The position numbers and the translations under genes are program-made. From positions 2,046,001-2,110,000 of the forward strand of contig NZ_CP067041.1 of the NCBI RefSeq assembly GCF_016599855.1: a DNA stretch of 64,000 nucleotides, written 5' to 3'. Origin of the DNA: Bradyrhizobium diazoefficiens. Its GTDB lineage: Bacteria; Pseudomonadota; Alphaproteobacteria; Rhizobiales; Xanthobacteraceae. The notes beneath the pieces are model-generated. The model was not told the origin of the DNA. It ran no database searches and was given only the letters and a program-made list of their open reading frames with translations. Within the stretch, counting starts at the first letter, position 1. Each line of letters starts with the position of its first letter. Below, in pieces: positions 1 through 8,781 of the stretch.

Positions 1-1107
1 GAGACCGAACTGATCGCGAAAATCGACAACTTCCAGACCCACGTCGTGCCCGTCATCGCCGACATCGATGCCGGCTTCGGCAATGCCGAGGCGACCTATC
101 TGCTCGCCAAGAAGATGATCGAAGCGGGCGCCTGCGCGCTCCAGATCGAGAACCAGGTCTCCGATGAGAAGCAGTGCGGTCACCAGGATGGCAAGGTCAC
201 CGTGCCGCACGAGGTGTTCATCGCTAAGATCCGCGCCTGCCGCCACGCCTTCCTCGAACTCGGCGTCGAAGACGGCATCATCGTCACCCGCACCGACTCG
301 CTCGGCGCTGGCCTGACGCAGCAGATCGCCGTCAGCCACAAGCCCGGCGATATCGGTGATCTCTACAACAGCTTCCTCGACTGCGAGGAAGTGACGGCGG
401 AGAACGCCCGCAACGGCGACGTCATCATCAACCGTAATGGCAAGATGATGCGTCCGAAGCGGCTGCCTTCCAATCTCTACCAGTTCCGTCCCGGCACGGG
501 CGAAGACCGCTGCGTGCTCGACAGCATCACCTCGCTCCAGAACGGCGCGGACCTGTTGTGGATCGAGACCGAGAAGCCGCACATCGAGCAGATCGCCAAG
601 ATGGTCGACCGCATTCGCAAGGTCATTCCGAACGCGAAGCTCGCCTACAACAACTCGCCGTCGTTCAACTGGACGCTCAACTTCCGTTGGCAGGTCTACG
701 ACGCGATGAAGGAAGCGGGCAAGGATGTCAGCAAGTACAACCGCGCCGAACTGATGAAGCCGGAATACGATGACACGCCGCTGGCGATCGAAGCCGACGA
801 GCGCATCCGCACCTTCCAGGCGGATTCGGCCAAGCGTGCCGGCATCTTCCATCACCTGATCACGCTGCCGACCTACCACACGGCCGCGCTGTCGACCGAC
901 AATCTCGCCAGGGAATATTTCGGCGAGCAGGGCATGCTCGGCTACGTCAAGAACGTCCAGCGTCAGGAGATCCGTCAGGGTATCGCCTGCGCCAAGCATC
1001 AGAACATGGCCGGCTCCGATATCGGCGACGACCACAAGGAATACTTCGCCGGCGAGGCTGCCCTGAAGGCGGGCGGCGCCCACAACACGATGAACCAGTT
1101 CGGCTAA
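1..1107 (+). CDS. aceA: Isocitrate lyase, 5' end outside the window
   Basis: Isocitrate lyase cleaves isocitrate to glyoxylate and succinate, the first step of the cytosolic glyoxylate shunt. The frame is open from base 1, so only the C-terminal 368 residues are present. The segment DIDAGFGN and the catalytic-loop motif KQCGHQDGKVTVPHE (active-site Cys within KQCGH) are diagnostic of the ICL/PEP mutase superfamily. The SPSFNW motif and the C-terminal helix ending in NTMNQFG also fit. This looks like the long (about 540 residue) ICL form seen in Rhizobiales. A small DUF4170 gene follows after 23 bases, then a strong terminator, so the two are probably cotranscribed. The internal GTG at 46 is not the real start. 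Confidence 0.95.
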   Translation, partial: ETELIAKIDNFQTHVVPVIADIDAGFGNAEATYLLAKKMIEAGACALQIENQVSDEKQCGHQDGKVTVPHEVFIAKIRACRHAFLELGVEDGIIVTRTDSLGAGLTQQIAVSHKPGDIGDLYNSFLDCEEVTAENARNGDVIINRNGKMMRPKRLPSNLYQFRPGTGEDRCVLDSITSLQNGADLLWIETEKPHIEQIAKMVDRIRKVIPNAKLAYNNSPSFNWTLNFRWQVYDAMKEAGKDVSKYNRAELMKPEYDDTPLAIEADERIRTFQADSAKRAGIFHHLITLPTYHTAALSTDNLAREYFGEQGMLGYVKNVQRQEIRQGIACAKHQNMAGSDIGDDHKEYFAGEAALKAGGAHNTMNQFG

Positions 1108-1130
1108 CGCCACGTAGCAGGAGACTGACA

Positions 1131-1340
1131 ATGACCAAAGGCAGCAATTTCTGGGTGATCGGTGGCGAGTTCGGCTCGATGAACTTCCACAAGCTCGTCG
1201 AAGGCTCGGCCCAGGTGCAGGGTCCGTTCAAGACCCGCAAGGAAGCCGAAGATGCCTGGCGCTCGGTTTCGGAAGAGAACCGCCACAAGGCCGGCGTCCG
1301 CTTCTCGATCGTGGAAGAACCGTCGCGGGTCTCGGCCTGA
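1131..1340 (+). CDS. DUF4170 family small protein
   Basis: A 69-residue soluble protein beginning MTKGSNFWVIGGEF. It has the compact aromatic-rich layout of the DUF4170 family, which is common in alphaproteobacteria and has no known function. A purine-rich Shine-Dalgarno stretch (AGGAGA) lies about eight bases before the ATG. It sits 23 bases after aceA and just before a rho-independent terminator, so it is probably the last gene of the aceA transcript. The family resembles short stress-related adaptor domains in size, but nothing in the sequence gives a reaction. Confidence 0.75.
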   Translation: MTKGSNFWVIGGEFGSMNFHKLVEGSAQVQGPFKTRKEAEDAWRSVSEENRHKAGVRFSIVEEPSRVSA

Positions 1341-1378
1341 CGGCAGCCTGACAAACTAAGAAACGTCCAAGGACGGAG

Positions 1379-1418
1379 GGTCCCATCCGGTGCAAGCCGG
1401 GTGGGATCGTCTGTTTTT
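1379..1418 (+). terminator. Rho-independent terminator after aceA-DUF4170
   Basis: A 12-bp stem (left arm 1379-1390, right arm 1397-1408, two G-U pairs) closes a six-base loop and is followed by a run of five T at 1414-1418. It lies 38 bases after the DUF4170 stop and ends the aceA transcript. Confidence 0.8.
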
Positions 1419-1527
1419 GGCACACATTAACGGCCTGTGGGTGCCGTAAGTATCTGGAATTATGGACCCTTTGCGGAGGCAATGGTTGCTGATAGGTTAA
1501 TGGCGGCAAGTGAGGGGAAGGCCGACA

Positions 1528-2082
1528 ATGTCAGAGCCCGAGACCAGCGGGACCCATCCCAGCCAGCCGCGCCCGGTGCGGCTGCGCGATGCGCTGTTGC
1601 GCGCGCGGATTGAGGCCGCGGACCGGACCGGGGTCGTCGTCGATTTGCGCGATGCGGAGGTGGCGCGGCTCGAGATCCTCAACGACGCACTCGATCCACT
1701 GTTTACCCAGGTGCCGGAGCAGGTCGATCTGTTCGACCGCGGCATCAGCCAGGGCGACACGCCCCGGCTCTGGATCGACGTCGTCGCCCACATCATGATG
1801 GGGCGCGACAAGCGGATGTACCGCTTCGTCCAGGACACTCGCTTCGGCCGCATCGTGCTCGCCGAATCGCACGACACCACCGTCATCGTGGACGCCGTGA
1901 CCGACTACGTCGCCCGCCGCATGATCGAGCGCGAGCGCGCGATGGTGGTCCCGCCCGAGCCGAAGGCGGAGGTCGCCGAGGCGCCGCGCCGTTCGCGCGT
2001 GTGGCCGTTCTTGCTGGGCTTCATCCTCGGTGCCGCCGCGCTGTTCGGTGTCGCCGTGCTCGCGGCGTTGCGGAGCTGGTGA
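1528..2082 (+). CDS. Uncharacterised protein with C-terminal membrane anchor
   Basis: A 184-residue protein of unknown function. The ATG at 1528 is preferred over a GTG at 1510 because GAGGGGAAG lies eight bases upstream of it. The N-terminal 150 residues are soluble and charged. The last 25 residues (WPFLLGFILGAAALFGVAVL) form one transmembrane helix with only a short tail, so the protein is probably anchored in the inner membrane with the soluble part in the cytoplasm. The middle contains DVVAHIMMGRDKRMYRFVQDT, which has no motif I recognise. It ends just before a long inverted repeat shared with a convergent phosphoesterase gene. Confidence 0.7.
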   Translation: MSEPETSGTHPSQPRPVRLRDALLRARIEAADRTGVVVDLRDAEVARLEILNDALDPLFTQVPEQVDLFDRGISQGDTPRLWIDVVAHIMMGRDKRMYRFVQDTRFGRIVLAESHDTTVIVDAVTDYVARRMIERERAMVVPPEPKAEVAEAPRRSRVWPFLLGFILGAAALFGVAVLAALRSW

Positions 2083-2086
2083 GACA

Positions 2087-2169
2087 TCGTCATTGCGAGC
2101 GAAGCGAAGCAATCCAGAAATGTTTCCGCGGAGGGACTCTGGATTGCTTCGCTTCGCTCGCAATGACGA
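2087..2169. repeat. Perfect 32-bp inverted repeat between convergent genes
   Basis: Arms at 2087-2118 and 2138-2169 are exact reverse complements around a 19-base spacer. The core GCGAGCGAAGCGAAGCAATC is of the dispersed palindromic element type seen in Bradyrhizobium and relatives. It lies between the stops of two convergent genes and could end transcription in both directions. Confidence 0.85.
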
Positions 2170-2174
2170 AGCCC

Positions 2175-3056
2175 TCAAATCAATCGCGTGCGCTTGATCT
2201 CACGGATCTGCAGACCATGATCGATGCTTCGCACGATCTGCTCGCAGCGCCAGCCGGCATTGTCCTTCTCGATCGCAAACAGATTGTAGGCCGCCGCCGG
2301 ATAGCGCCCGTGCGCGAGCGCGGAAGCCGACGGCGCGCCGATCGCGGGGATGTTGCCGCTGGGGCCTTCGAACCACATTGTCGAGTGAACATGGTCGTGC
2401 CCGTGCAGGATCAGTTCGATACCCCTGCGTCTGAGCAGCGCCAGCAGGGCTGCCGAATCCGTCAGCCGCTTCTGGCGCGCATCGGATTTCAGGGGATGAT
2501 GCACCAGCAGCACGCGGAAGACGTCTTCGGCCGCGAGCTGGTCGAGCACGTTTTCGAGGGCTTCGAGCTGGTGACGTCCAAGCGTGCCGGTCGCCATCAG
2601 GGCCGGCGTCGGCACGGCACTGGAGAGGCTGATCAGCGCGGCCGGCCCGCGCCGGCGCACGCCGGGAAAGCCGATGCTGCCGTCGTCGCCCGCAAGGTAG
2701 GGCGCAAAGGTCTCGCCGAAGCGATGATACGTAGCGCGGACATAGGCGTCGTGATTGCCGGGAATCGCGGTGACGCGGTCGGGCGGCCCGACCTCGTCGA
2801 GCCAGGCGCGCGCCGGCGCGAACTCCGCCTCCATCGCCAGATTGACGAGATCGCCTGTCACCGCGATGTGGTCGGGCGCCTGCGCTTGGAGGTCGGCGAC
2901 CAGCGCGTCGAGCACCTCGCGGCGCTGGTATTTGTGGCGGTTGCGCGTCCAGTTGACGTAGCCGAGCACGCGCTTGCCGGCGAGCTCGATCAGTCGCGGC
3001 TTCGGCAGCGGCGGCAGATGCGGGTCGGACAGATGGGCGAGCGTGAAGGGTGCCAT
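2175..3056 (-). CDS. Metallophosphoesterase (calcineurin-like)
   Basis: A 293-residue calcineurin-fold phosphoesterase. The metal-binding signature is complete: HLSDPHL near the N-terminus (D-x-H), TGDLVN (GD), IPGNHD (GNHD), VHHPL and LHGHDHVH (GHxH). These motifs coordinate a dinuclear metal centre in hydrolases of the CpdA and related families. The substrate cannot be read from the sequence; cyclic nucleotides or other phosphodiesters are possible. The start at 3056 (MAPFTLAHLSDPH) places the first motif at the usual position. The longer frame to 3128 adds an Arg/Cys-rich stretch unlike the family. It diverges from the NUDIX gene at 3161. Confidence 0.85.
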   Translation of the reverse strand: MAPFTLAHLSDPHLPPLPKPRLIELAGKRVLGYVNWTRNRHKYQRREVLDALVADLQAQAPDHIAVTGDLVNLAMEAEFAPARAWLDEVGPPDRVTAIPGNHDAYVRATYHRFGETFAPYLAGDDGSIGFPGVRRRGPAALISLSSAVPTPALMATGTLGRHQLEALENVLDQLAAEDVFRVLLVHHPLKSDARQKRLTDSAALLALLRRRGIELILHGHDHVHSTMWFEGPSGNIPAIGAPSASALAHGRYPAAAYNLFAIEKDNAGWRCEQIVRSIDHGLQIREIKRTRLI

Positions 3057-3160
3057 GGCGCGCGATTGCCTCGCTATTCCCCTGCTGTAATGGCAAGGTC
3101 GCTGGCAACGCGCAAGCGAAGCCTGCAAGGGCCTGAAGGGGCGCGCATCACGAGAGGCTA

Positions 3161-3652
3161 ATGGCGAAGCGCCTGGACCATATCCGACGGAGATTCGAGC
3201 CGCTGCTGCGGCGTGTCTTCCACGCTTATTTCCTGCTGGTCCGCGGCATGACGCTCGGCGTCCGCGCCGTGGTGCTCGATGCCGACAATAAGGTTTTCCT
3301 GGTCAAGCACAGCTACGTCTCGGGCTGGTATCTGCCGGGAGGCGGTGTCGACTATGGCGAGACCATGGAACAGGCGATGCGCCGAGAGCTCAAGGAGGAG
3401 GGCGACATCGACCTGACCGGGGATGCCGTGCTGCACGGCATCTTCCTCAACAGCCACATCTCGCGCCGCGACCATGTCGCGGTCTACGTGGTCAGGCATT
3501 TCCGGCAGGATCGGCTGCCCGCGCCCAACCACGAGATCATCGCATGCGGATTCTTCGATACCGCCGCGCTGCCGGAGGGGGCGACGCCCGGCACGCGGCT
3601 GCGGATCGCGGAAGTGCTCGACGGCAAGCCCGCGATTGCGACATGGCGGTGA
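3161..3652 (+). CDS. NUDIX hydrolase
   Basis: A 163-residue NUDIX protein. The NUDIX box is intact: GGGVDYGETMEQ is followed by AMRRELKEEGD, giving the G-x5-E-x7-REL-x-EE-x-G pattern that binds Mg2+ or Mn2+ and hydrolyses a nucleoside diphosphate linked to another moiety. The preceding YLPGG is typical. A basic N-terminal helix (RRRFEPLLRRVFHAYF) comes before the fold. The substrate is unknown. It is followed after nine bases by a membrane-protein gene and a glycosyltransferase gene, so it may share their transcript. Confidence 0.85.
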   Translation: MAKRLDHIRRRFEPLLRRVFHAYFLLVRGMTLGVRAVVLDADNKVFLVKHSYVSGWYLPGGGVDYGETMEQAMRRELKEEGDIDLTGDAVLHGIFLNSHISRRDHVAVYVVRHFRQDRLPAPNHEIIACGFFDTAALPEGATPGTRLRIAEVLDGKPAIATWR

Positions 3653-3661
3653 GGGCGGCCT

Positions 3662-4852
3662 ATGCTAGTAACCGGTCCGAACGGGTTTAACGGAAACCGG
3701 ATGAAGATTGCAAAACTCGCCTTCGGCCTGATCTGCCTCGCGATCCTTGCCGGCAACATCCTTGCGATGTCGCACTGGAGCGAGGCGCGCGGGGTCTATG
3801 ACGACATCTGCTATCTCAGGCAGGCGCATCTGTTCCAGCGCTTTGGCGCCACTGGGCTCGATACGAACGCGGTCAGGGACGACGATCATTATTTCGAAGG
3901 CAAGATGAAGGGGATCGGCTTCGCCGAGTGGAAAGATCCGGTCCGGTGGCCGTGCCACAATCCGATGCCGAACGGCAAGGTGGTGTTGCAGTATCCGCCG
4001 GGCACCGGCTTTCTGCTGGCGCTGTTTCCGGAAGGGCATCAGGTGGTGCCGCTCTACATTGCCGCGAGCCTGATCGTGTGTGGTGTCGCGCTATCAGGCA
4101 TTGCTTTGGCGCGGACGCTGCCGTCGATTCTGGGCGCAGGCGTGTTCGGCGCGCTTGCGATCTATCTCATGATCAATCCGGCGAAGGCGAGCTATTCGGT
4201 CGCGCCGACCATGGCGCTATGCGCCGTCACGGGTTTCCTGACCGCACTGTGGCTGACCAGGGACAAACGCAGCGTCTTGCTGATCGCGCTGATCGGCCTC
4301 CTGCTCGGCGCGTCCGTTAATTTCAGATTGCCGAATGCTTTGCTCGCGGCCGGATACTTCCTGTTCCTCGGCATTCCCTTCCTGTGGACGCGCTCGCTCG
4401 CGACATTCGTGCAGGGTCTTGCCTTCGGGGCCGGCGTGCTCGTCGGCATGGTGCCGGTGTTGGCCGCCCAGGCCATCAACGCCGGCAGTGCGCTAGCGAC
4501 GACCTATGGCAGCGCCGATGTGGTCGCGCCGGCCTTCGATCTCGCGGTGTTCGGCCAGTATTTGCGCGACATGCAGTGCGTGCTGATCGTGCTCGCGATC
4601 GGCGCCACGCTCTCGCTGTTGTGGACCGGCCAGGGGCATGTGCGGCAGGCAGCCCTGGTCGTTGCCGGCAATCTCGTCGTCAATCTCGGCTTCTTCATGA
4701 GTCACCCGATCTTCACGCCGTACTACGTCGTGCCGATTGCGATGCTGTCGCTGTGGACGCTGTCGTTCGCCCGGCTGCTGCAGCCGGTCGAAGCGCGTGA
4801 GGCAGCAATGGTCCGGAGCGAAGCGGCCAGTCTCGGAGCGCTGCCGCGATGA
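3662..4852 (+). CDS. Polytopic membrane protein, possibly GT-C type glycosyltransferase
   Basis: A protein of up to 396 residues with an N-terminal signal-anchor and about nine to ten hydrophobic helices. The first loop has GVYDDICYLRQAH and later LQYPPGTGFLLAL. The acidic pair in the first loop and the YPP motif recall GT-C membrane glycosyltransferases (ArnT/PMT-like), but I cannot name a family. The start is uncertain: ATG 3662 has GAGGG upstream, while ATG 3701 (MKIAKLAFGLICL) starts directly with the hydrophobic helix. The gene overlaps the following GT2 gene by ATGA, so translation is probably coupled and both may act on a lipid-linked sugar or glycan in the inner membrane. Confidence 0.65.
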   Translation: MLVTGPNGFNGNRMKIAKLAFGLICLAILAGNILAMSHWSEARGVYDDICYLRQAHLFQRFGATGLDTNAVRDDDHYFEGKMKGIGFAEWKDPVRWPCHNPMPNGKVVLQYPPGTGFLLALFPEGHQVVPLYIAASLIVCGVALSGIALARTLPSILGAGVFGALAIYLMINPAKASYSVAPTMALCAVTGFLTALWLTRDKRSVLLIALIGLLLGASVNFRLPNALLAAGYFLFLGIPFLWTRSLATFVQGLAFGAGVLVGMVPVLAAQAINAGSALATTYGSADVVAPAFDLAVFGQYLRDMQCVLIVLAIGATLSLLWTGQGHVRQAALVVAGNLVVNLGFFMSHPIFTPYYVVPIAMLSLWTLSFARLLQPVEAREAAMVRSEAASLGALPR

Positions 4853-5784
4853 CATCGGTGCAACCCCGCATCGCCGTGCTGGTGCCCTGCTACAACGAGG
4901 AGGCGGCGGTCGCGACTGTCGTCGCCAATTTTCGCAACGCGCTGCCCACGGCGGAAATCTATGTCTACGACAACAACTCGTGCGACCGCACCGCTTCCGT
5001 CGCGCGCGACGCCGGCGCAATCGTACGCAGCGAGCGGCGGCAGGGCAAAGGCCATGTCGTACGCCGCATGTTCGCCGACGTCGAGGCGGACATTTACGTG
5101 CTGGTCGACGGCGACGCCACCTACGATGCGCCCAGCGCCCCGCGCATGATCGACAAGCTGCTCGACGAGCATCTCGACATGGTGGTCGGGCTGCGCATCG
5201 ACCAGTCGCAGGCCGCCTACCGTCTCGGTCACCGCACCGGCAACCGCATGTTGACGGGATTTCTGGCATGGACGTTCGGTCGTGATTTCCAGGACATCCT
5301 GTCCGGCTACCGCGTGTTTTCGCGCCGCTTCGTCAAATCGTTCCCGGTGCTGTCGGATGGATTCGAGATCGAGACCGAGCTCGCGGTCTACGCGCTGGAA
5401 TTGTCACTGCCGGTGGCCGAAGTCGAGACGCCCTATTACGCACGCCCCGAGGGCTCGTTCTCGAAGCTCAACACCTGGCGCGACGGCTTTCGCATCCTCG
5501 GCACCATGCTGAAACTCTATCGGGCGGAAAAGCCGCTGCGTTTCTTTGGCGCCATCGGCATCCTGCTGGCGGTCGTATCGGTCCTGCTCGCGATTCCGAT
5601 CGTGATCACCTTCATCGAAACCGGGCTGGTGCCGCGGCTGCCGACCGCCGTGCTGTCGATGGGCCTCATGATCATGGCGATGCTGTCGATCTCCTCCGGC
5701 CTCGTGCTCGACACCGTGACGCGGGGGCGGCGGGAGATGAAGATGCTGGCCTACCTGTCCCAGGCGGCGCCGAAGAGGAACTGA
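4849..5784 (+). CDS. GT2 family glycosyltransferase, dolichyl-phosphate mannosyltransferase-like
   Basis: A 311-residue family 2 glycosyltransferase. The N-terminal domain has IAVLVPCYNEE, VYDNNSCDRT and the metal-binding LVDGDATYD (DxD). This is followed by FQDILSGYRVFSRRF and EIETELAVYA, which are typical of DPM1/polyprenyl-phosphate glycosyltransferases. Two C-terminal hydrophobic helices (about residues 230-290) anchor it to the inner membrane. It probably moves a sugar from a nucleotide donor to polyprenyl phosphate. It overlaps the upstream membrane-protein gene by four bases, which supports a donor-maker and membrane-transferase pair. Confidence 0.85.
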   Translation: MTSVQPRIAVLVPCYNEEAAVATVVANFRNALPTAEIYVYDNNSCDRTASVARDAGAIVRSERRQGKGHVVRRMFADVEADIYVLVDGDATYDAPSAPRMIDKLLDEHLDMVVGLRIDQSQAAYRLGHRTGNRMLTGFLAWTFGRDFQDILSGYRVFSRRFVKSFPVLSDGFEIETELAVYALELSLPVAEVETPYYARPEGSFSKLNTWRDGFRILGTMLKLYRAEKPLRFFGAIGILLAVVSVLLAIPIVITFIETGLVPRLPTAVLSMGLMIMAMLSISSGLVLDTVTRGRREMKMLAYLSQAAPKRN

Positions 5785-5838
5785 CGTCGAGTGCTGCCAT
5801 GGACGCCGGCAACAGCAGATGCTACTCCGCGAAACAAC

Positions 5839-6354
5839 ATGAACGATCTCTCAATCACCATCAGTCCCGAAGCTCCGGGCGACGCCCAGGCGATCGAGCG
5901 GCTGCACGAACGCACATTTGGTCCCGGCCGTTTCGTGCTCAGCGCCTATCGCATCCGCGAGCATGTCGACCATCTGCTCGACGTCTCCTTCACCGCCCGC
6001 ATCGGCACGCTGTTGGTCGGCTCGGTCAGGCAATTGCCTGTCATGATCGGCGAGACGCCGGCGCTGCTGCTCGGGCCGCTCACCGTCGAGCCGCCGTTCC
6101 GCAGCCGCGGCATCGGTCGCATGCTGATGGAGCGCGCGCTGAAGGACGCCAGGGACAAGGGGCACCGCCTCGTGCTGCTGGTCGGCGACGAGCCCTATTA
6201 CAGCCGCGTCGGCTTCAAGCCCGTGCCCAAGGGGCGCGTCACCATGCCGGGCCCGGTCGATGCAGCCCGTGTCCTGGTGTTCGAACTCATCGACGGCGCC
6301 TTCGAAGGCGTCTCGGGCGCGGTCGCGCCGGACTGGAGCAAGGCGCGCGGGTAG
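5839..6354 (+). CDS. GNAT family N-acetyltransferase
   Basis: A 171-residue GNAT acetyltransferase. The acetyl-CoA pyrophosphate-binding motif A is clear: LLLGPLTVEPPFRSRGIGRMLM contains the R/Q-x-x-G-x-G/A pattern (RSRGIG). It is followed by VLLVGDEPYYSRVGF, the conserved beta5-alpha4 segment of YhbS-like GNATs. The acceptor is unknown. The ATG at 5839 starts the domain at MNDLSITISPEAPGDA; the GTG at 5791 would add a poorly conserved leader. It follows the glycosyltransferase gene by 54 bases. Confidence 0.85.
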   Translation: MNDLSITISPEAPGDAQAIERLHERTFGPGRFVLSAYRIREHVDHLLDVSFTARIGTLLVGSVRQLPVMIGETPALLLGPLTVEPPFRSRGIGRMLMERALKDARDKGHRLVLLVGDEPYYSRVGFKPVPKGRVTMPGPVDAARVLVFELIDGAFEGVSGAVAPDWSKARG

Positions 6355-6434
6355 GCGGGCGCCGGACACGCTATACCGTCGGCGCGGTTTATGCCAAAAC
6401 CGCTGGGCAAAAGCTGACGAAGGACATGTGAAGT

Positions 6435-7205
6435 TTGGCCGCATCTAAAAAGGGCGCCGAGCCCGCGGAACGCCAGAACGGGATTGATCGGACCATCGAT
6501 CTCCTGGAAGCGCTGCTGCATTTGCGCGCGCCCTCCAGGCTCAGCGACCTCGCCAAGCAAATGGGCGCGCCGCGGTCGACAGTCTATGCCATCGCCAACC
6601 GCCTGATCGAGGCAGATTTGCTGGAAAACGTCGGCGAGGGCGGCCAGGTCTATTTCGGCAAGGCGGTGCATCTCTACGGCCGGGCCTATGCGGAGGCCAA
6701 TCCGCTGCATCGCCGCTGTCGTGAAGCCCTCGACCGGCTGGCGACCGAGCATAGCGCCACGGCGCAACTCTGCGCGCTGCGTGGCCGCAAATATGTGGTG
6801 GTCGATACCAGGGACGGGTCGGGCCTGTTCCGGATCACCACGGATGTCGGCATCGAGGTGCCGCTGCCGTGGACGGCATCCGGCAGGTTGCTGCTGGACC
6901 ACATGACCCCGACGGAAATTCGTGCGTTCGTTCCGAAAGAGGATTTTCGCCTTCCAGACGGCCGCGTGCTCGACGTCGACGACTTCATCAAGGACGTCGC
7001 GCGCGCGAGGCGCGAGGGCAAATGCGTGACGACGGCGCTGTCCGATCGGTTCACGTCGTGTCTTGCCGCGCCCATCCGCGACAAGAAGGGGATCGCGGTC
7101 GCGACGCTTTGCTTCGTCATTCCCGCGGATTCGCTTAAAGAGCGCAGGACCGCGCTGCTCGACGACCTCGTCGCCACCGCAACCGAACTTTCCGATCGTC
7201 ACTGA
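6435..7205 (+). CDS. IclR family transcriptional regulator
   Basis: A 256-residue IclR-type regulator. The N-terminal winged helix-turn-helix spans about residues 15-75 (LSDLAKQMGAPRSTVYAIANRL). It is followed by the IclR effector-binding domain, with PLPWTASGRLLLDHM and the C-terminal CLAAPIRDKKGIAVATLCF. The start codon is TTG at 6435, preceded by AGGACATGTGAAG; no in-frame ATG gives the full domain. It lies 246 bases upstream of, and in the same direction as, an MFS transporter, amidohydrolase and RidA operon, which it probably controls through sites in that gap. Confidence 0.85.
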   Translation: MAASKKGAEPAERQNGIDRTIDLLEALLHLRAPSRLSDLAKQMGAPRSTVYAIANRLIEADLLENVGEGGQVYFGKAVHLYGRAYAEANPLHRRCREALDRLATEHSATAQLCALRGRKYVVVDTRDGSGLFRITTDVGIEVPLPWTASGRLLLDHMTPTEIRAFVPKEDFRLPDGRVLDVDDFIKDVARARREGKCVTTALSDRFTSCLAAPIRDKKGIAVATLCFVIPADSLKERRTALLDDLVATATELSDRH

Positions 7206-7342
7206 GCCGAGCCGACGGGCCGCACCTCTCGATACACCCGCACCGTTTCCTGCGCTGTGTTCGCGGGTCGTTGCCGCGTGCGTCCCGGTGAAGCGGTCCG
7301 AATGTCGCTTGACATCACTGCGCCGCCATATCTAGATGACGC

Positions 7343-7369
7343 TATAAGAACATATTGTCCATTATAAGA
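7343..7369. promoter_or_regulatory. Direct repeats TATAAGA, candidate regulator site before MFS operon
   Basis: TATAAGA occurs at 7343-7349 and 7363-7369, 20 bases apart (two helical turns), in an AT-rich island of an otherwise GC-rich gap. It lies about 83-109 bases before the MFS start. It is a candidate IclR site or promoter element; the assignment is inference. Confidence 0.4.
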
Positions 7370-7451
7370 GACAAGACCAATCACCGGCGCGATCGCTCGG
7401 TTCCGCACGTCGGGACCAGGACATGATCGCGCGTTTCGAGGAGGATTCGAA

Positions 7452-8771
7452 ATGGCGACTGCAAGCCAACAGGTACCTGGGCGACGCTGGCTGATCGGTT
7501 GCCTCCTCGGCGTCGGAATTCTCATCAACTACATCGATCGCGTCGGGCTTTCGGCCGCGACGCCTGAGCTCACCAAGGAGCTTGGCCTCACCGCCACGGA
7601 CATCGGTCTGCTCGGCAGCGCGTTCTTCTGGACCTATTCGCTGCTGCAAGTCCCCGGCGGCATGGTGCTCGACCGTTTCGGCGTCACCACCGTCGGCCGC
7701 GCCAGCAGCTTCCTCTGGGCGGTCGCCGCCACCATCACCGCGCTTGCCAGCGGCCTCTGGGGCATCGCCGCCGCGCGTCTGTTGCTCGGCGTCGCGGAGG
7801 CCCCGGCGTTTCCGGCAAGCCAGAAGGCGACCGGCCACTGGTTTCCGCTCGTCGAACGCGCGCGTTCGACCGCGATCTTCGATTCCGCCGCAAAATTCTC
7901 CAACGTGATCGGCGTGCCGCTGGTCGCCTATGTGATCTATCTCTACGGCTGGCGCTGGGGCTTCGGCATCACTGCGCTGCTGAGCTTTCTGTATTTCGTC
8001 GCCTACTATTTCATCTATCGAAATCCGAGCGAGGATCCGAAGCTCTCCAAGGCGGAGCATGACTACATCATCGCCGGCGGCGGCACGCCCGAAGGCCGGG
8101 CCACGGCGGGGCAGAGCCGCATGCTCGGCTATCTCCTGCGCAACCGCAAGGTCTGGGGGCTGACCATCGGCTTCTCGGCCTATGGCTACACCTTCTATCT
8201 CTTCCTGACCTGGCTGCCGGGCTATCTCGCCCAGACCATGCACATGAACCTGATGTCGGCCGCAGGTTATTCGACAATTCCCTGGATTTTTGCGACGTTG
8301 TCGGACCTCCTGATCGGCGGGTTCCTGGTGGATCATCTGATCGCGCGCGGCTACGACTCTACGCGGGTGCGCCAGGCGGTGATCATCGTCGGCATGCTGA
8401 TGGGGCTCGCCGTGATCGGGGCCGCCTTCACCGTGAAGCCGGGCTGGGCGCTGTTGTGGCTGTCGATCGCGATCTCGGGCTTGTCGGCCGCGGCGCCGGT
8501 CGGGTCCTCGATCGTGTCGCTGATCGCGCCGAAGGGCGGCGCGGGAACGGTCGGCGGCATCCTGAATTTCACCAACAACATGATGGGCGTGCTCGCGCCC
8601 ATCGTGACCGGAATCGTGGTCGACTGGACTCAATCCTTTGCCGGCGCTTTCATGATCGCCGGCGTAGTGCTGCTGATCGGCATCTTCTTTTATGTCGTGG
8701 TGCTGGGACGGATCGAATCGATCCCCGATTTCGAAGAGGCAGCGCTGCCAGACGCCGTGCCGGTTCACTGA
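7452..8771 (+). CDS. MFS transporter (anion:cation symporter type)
   Basis: A 439-residue major facilitator with 12 predicted helices. The start region is INYIDRVGLSAATPEL, followed by LLGSAFFWTYSLLQVPGG and the loop 2-3 motif DRFGVTTVGR, which match the anion:cation symporter branch (glucarate/phthalate/NodT-like permeases, often H+ symporters of organic acids). An AGGAGG-type ribosome site precedes the ATG. The amidohydrolase follows after ten bases, so the substrate is likely an N-acyl amino acid or related carboxylate that the next enzyme deacylates. Direct repeats and an IclR gene lie upstream. Confidence 0.88.
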   Translation: MATASQQVPGRRWLIGCLLGVGILINYIDRVGLSAATPELTKELGLTATDIGLLGSAFFWTYSLLQVPGGMVLDRFGVTTVGRASSFLWAVAATITALASGLWGIAAARLLLGVAEAPAFPASQKATGHWFPLVERARSTAIFDSAAKFSNVIGVPLVAYVIYLYGWRWGFGITALLSFLYFVAYYFIYRNPSEDPKLSKAEHDYIIAGGGTPEGRATAGQSRMLGYLLRNRKVWGLTIGFSAYGYTFYLFLTWLPGYLAQTMHMNLMSAAGYSTIPWIFATLSDLLIGGFLVDHLIARGYDSTRVRQAVIIVGMLMGLAVIGAAFTVKPGWALLWLSIAISGLSAAAPVGSSIVSLIAPKGGAGTVGGILNFTNNMMGVLAPIVTGIVVDWTQSFAGAFMIAGVVLLIGIFFYVVVLGRIESIPDFEEAALPDAVPVH

Positions 8772-8781
8772 GGAGGGAAGC

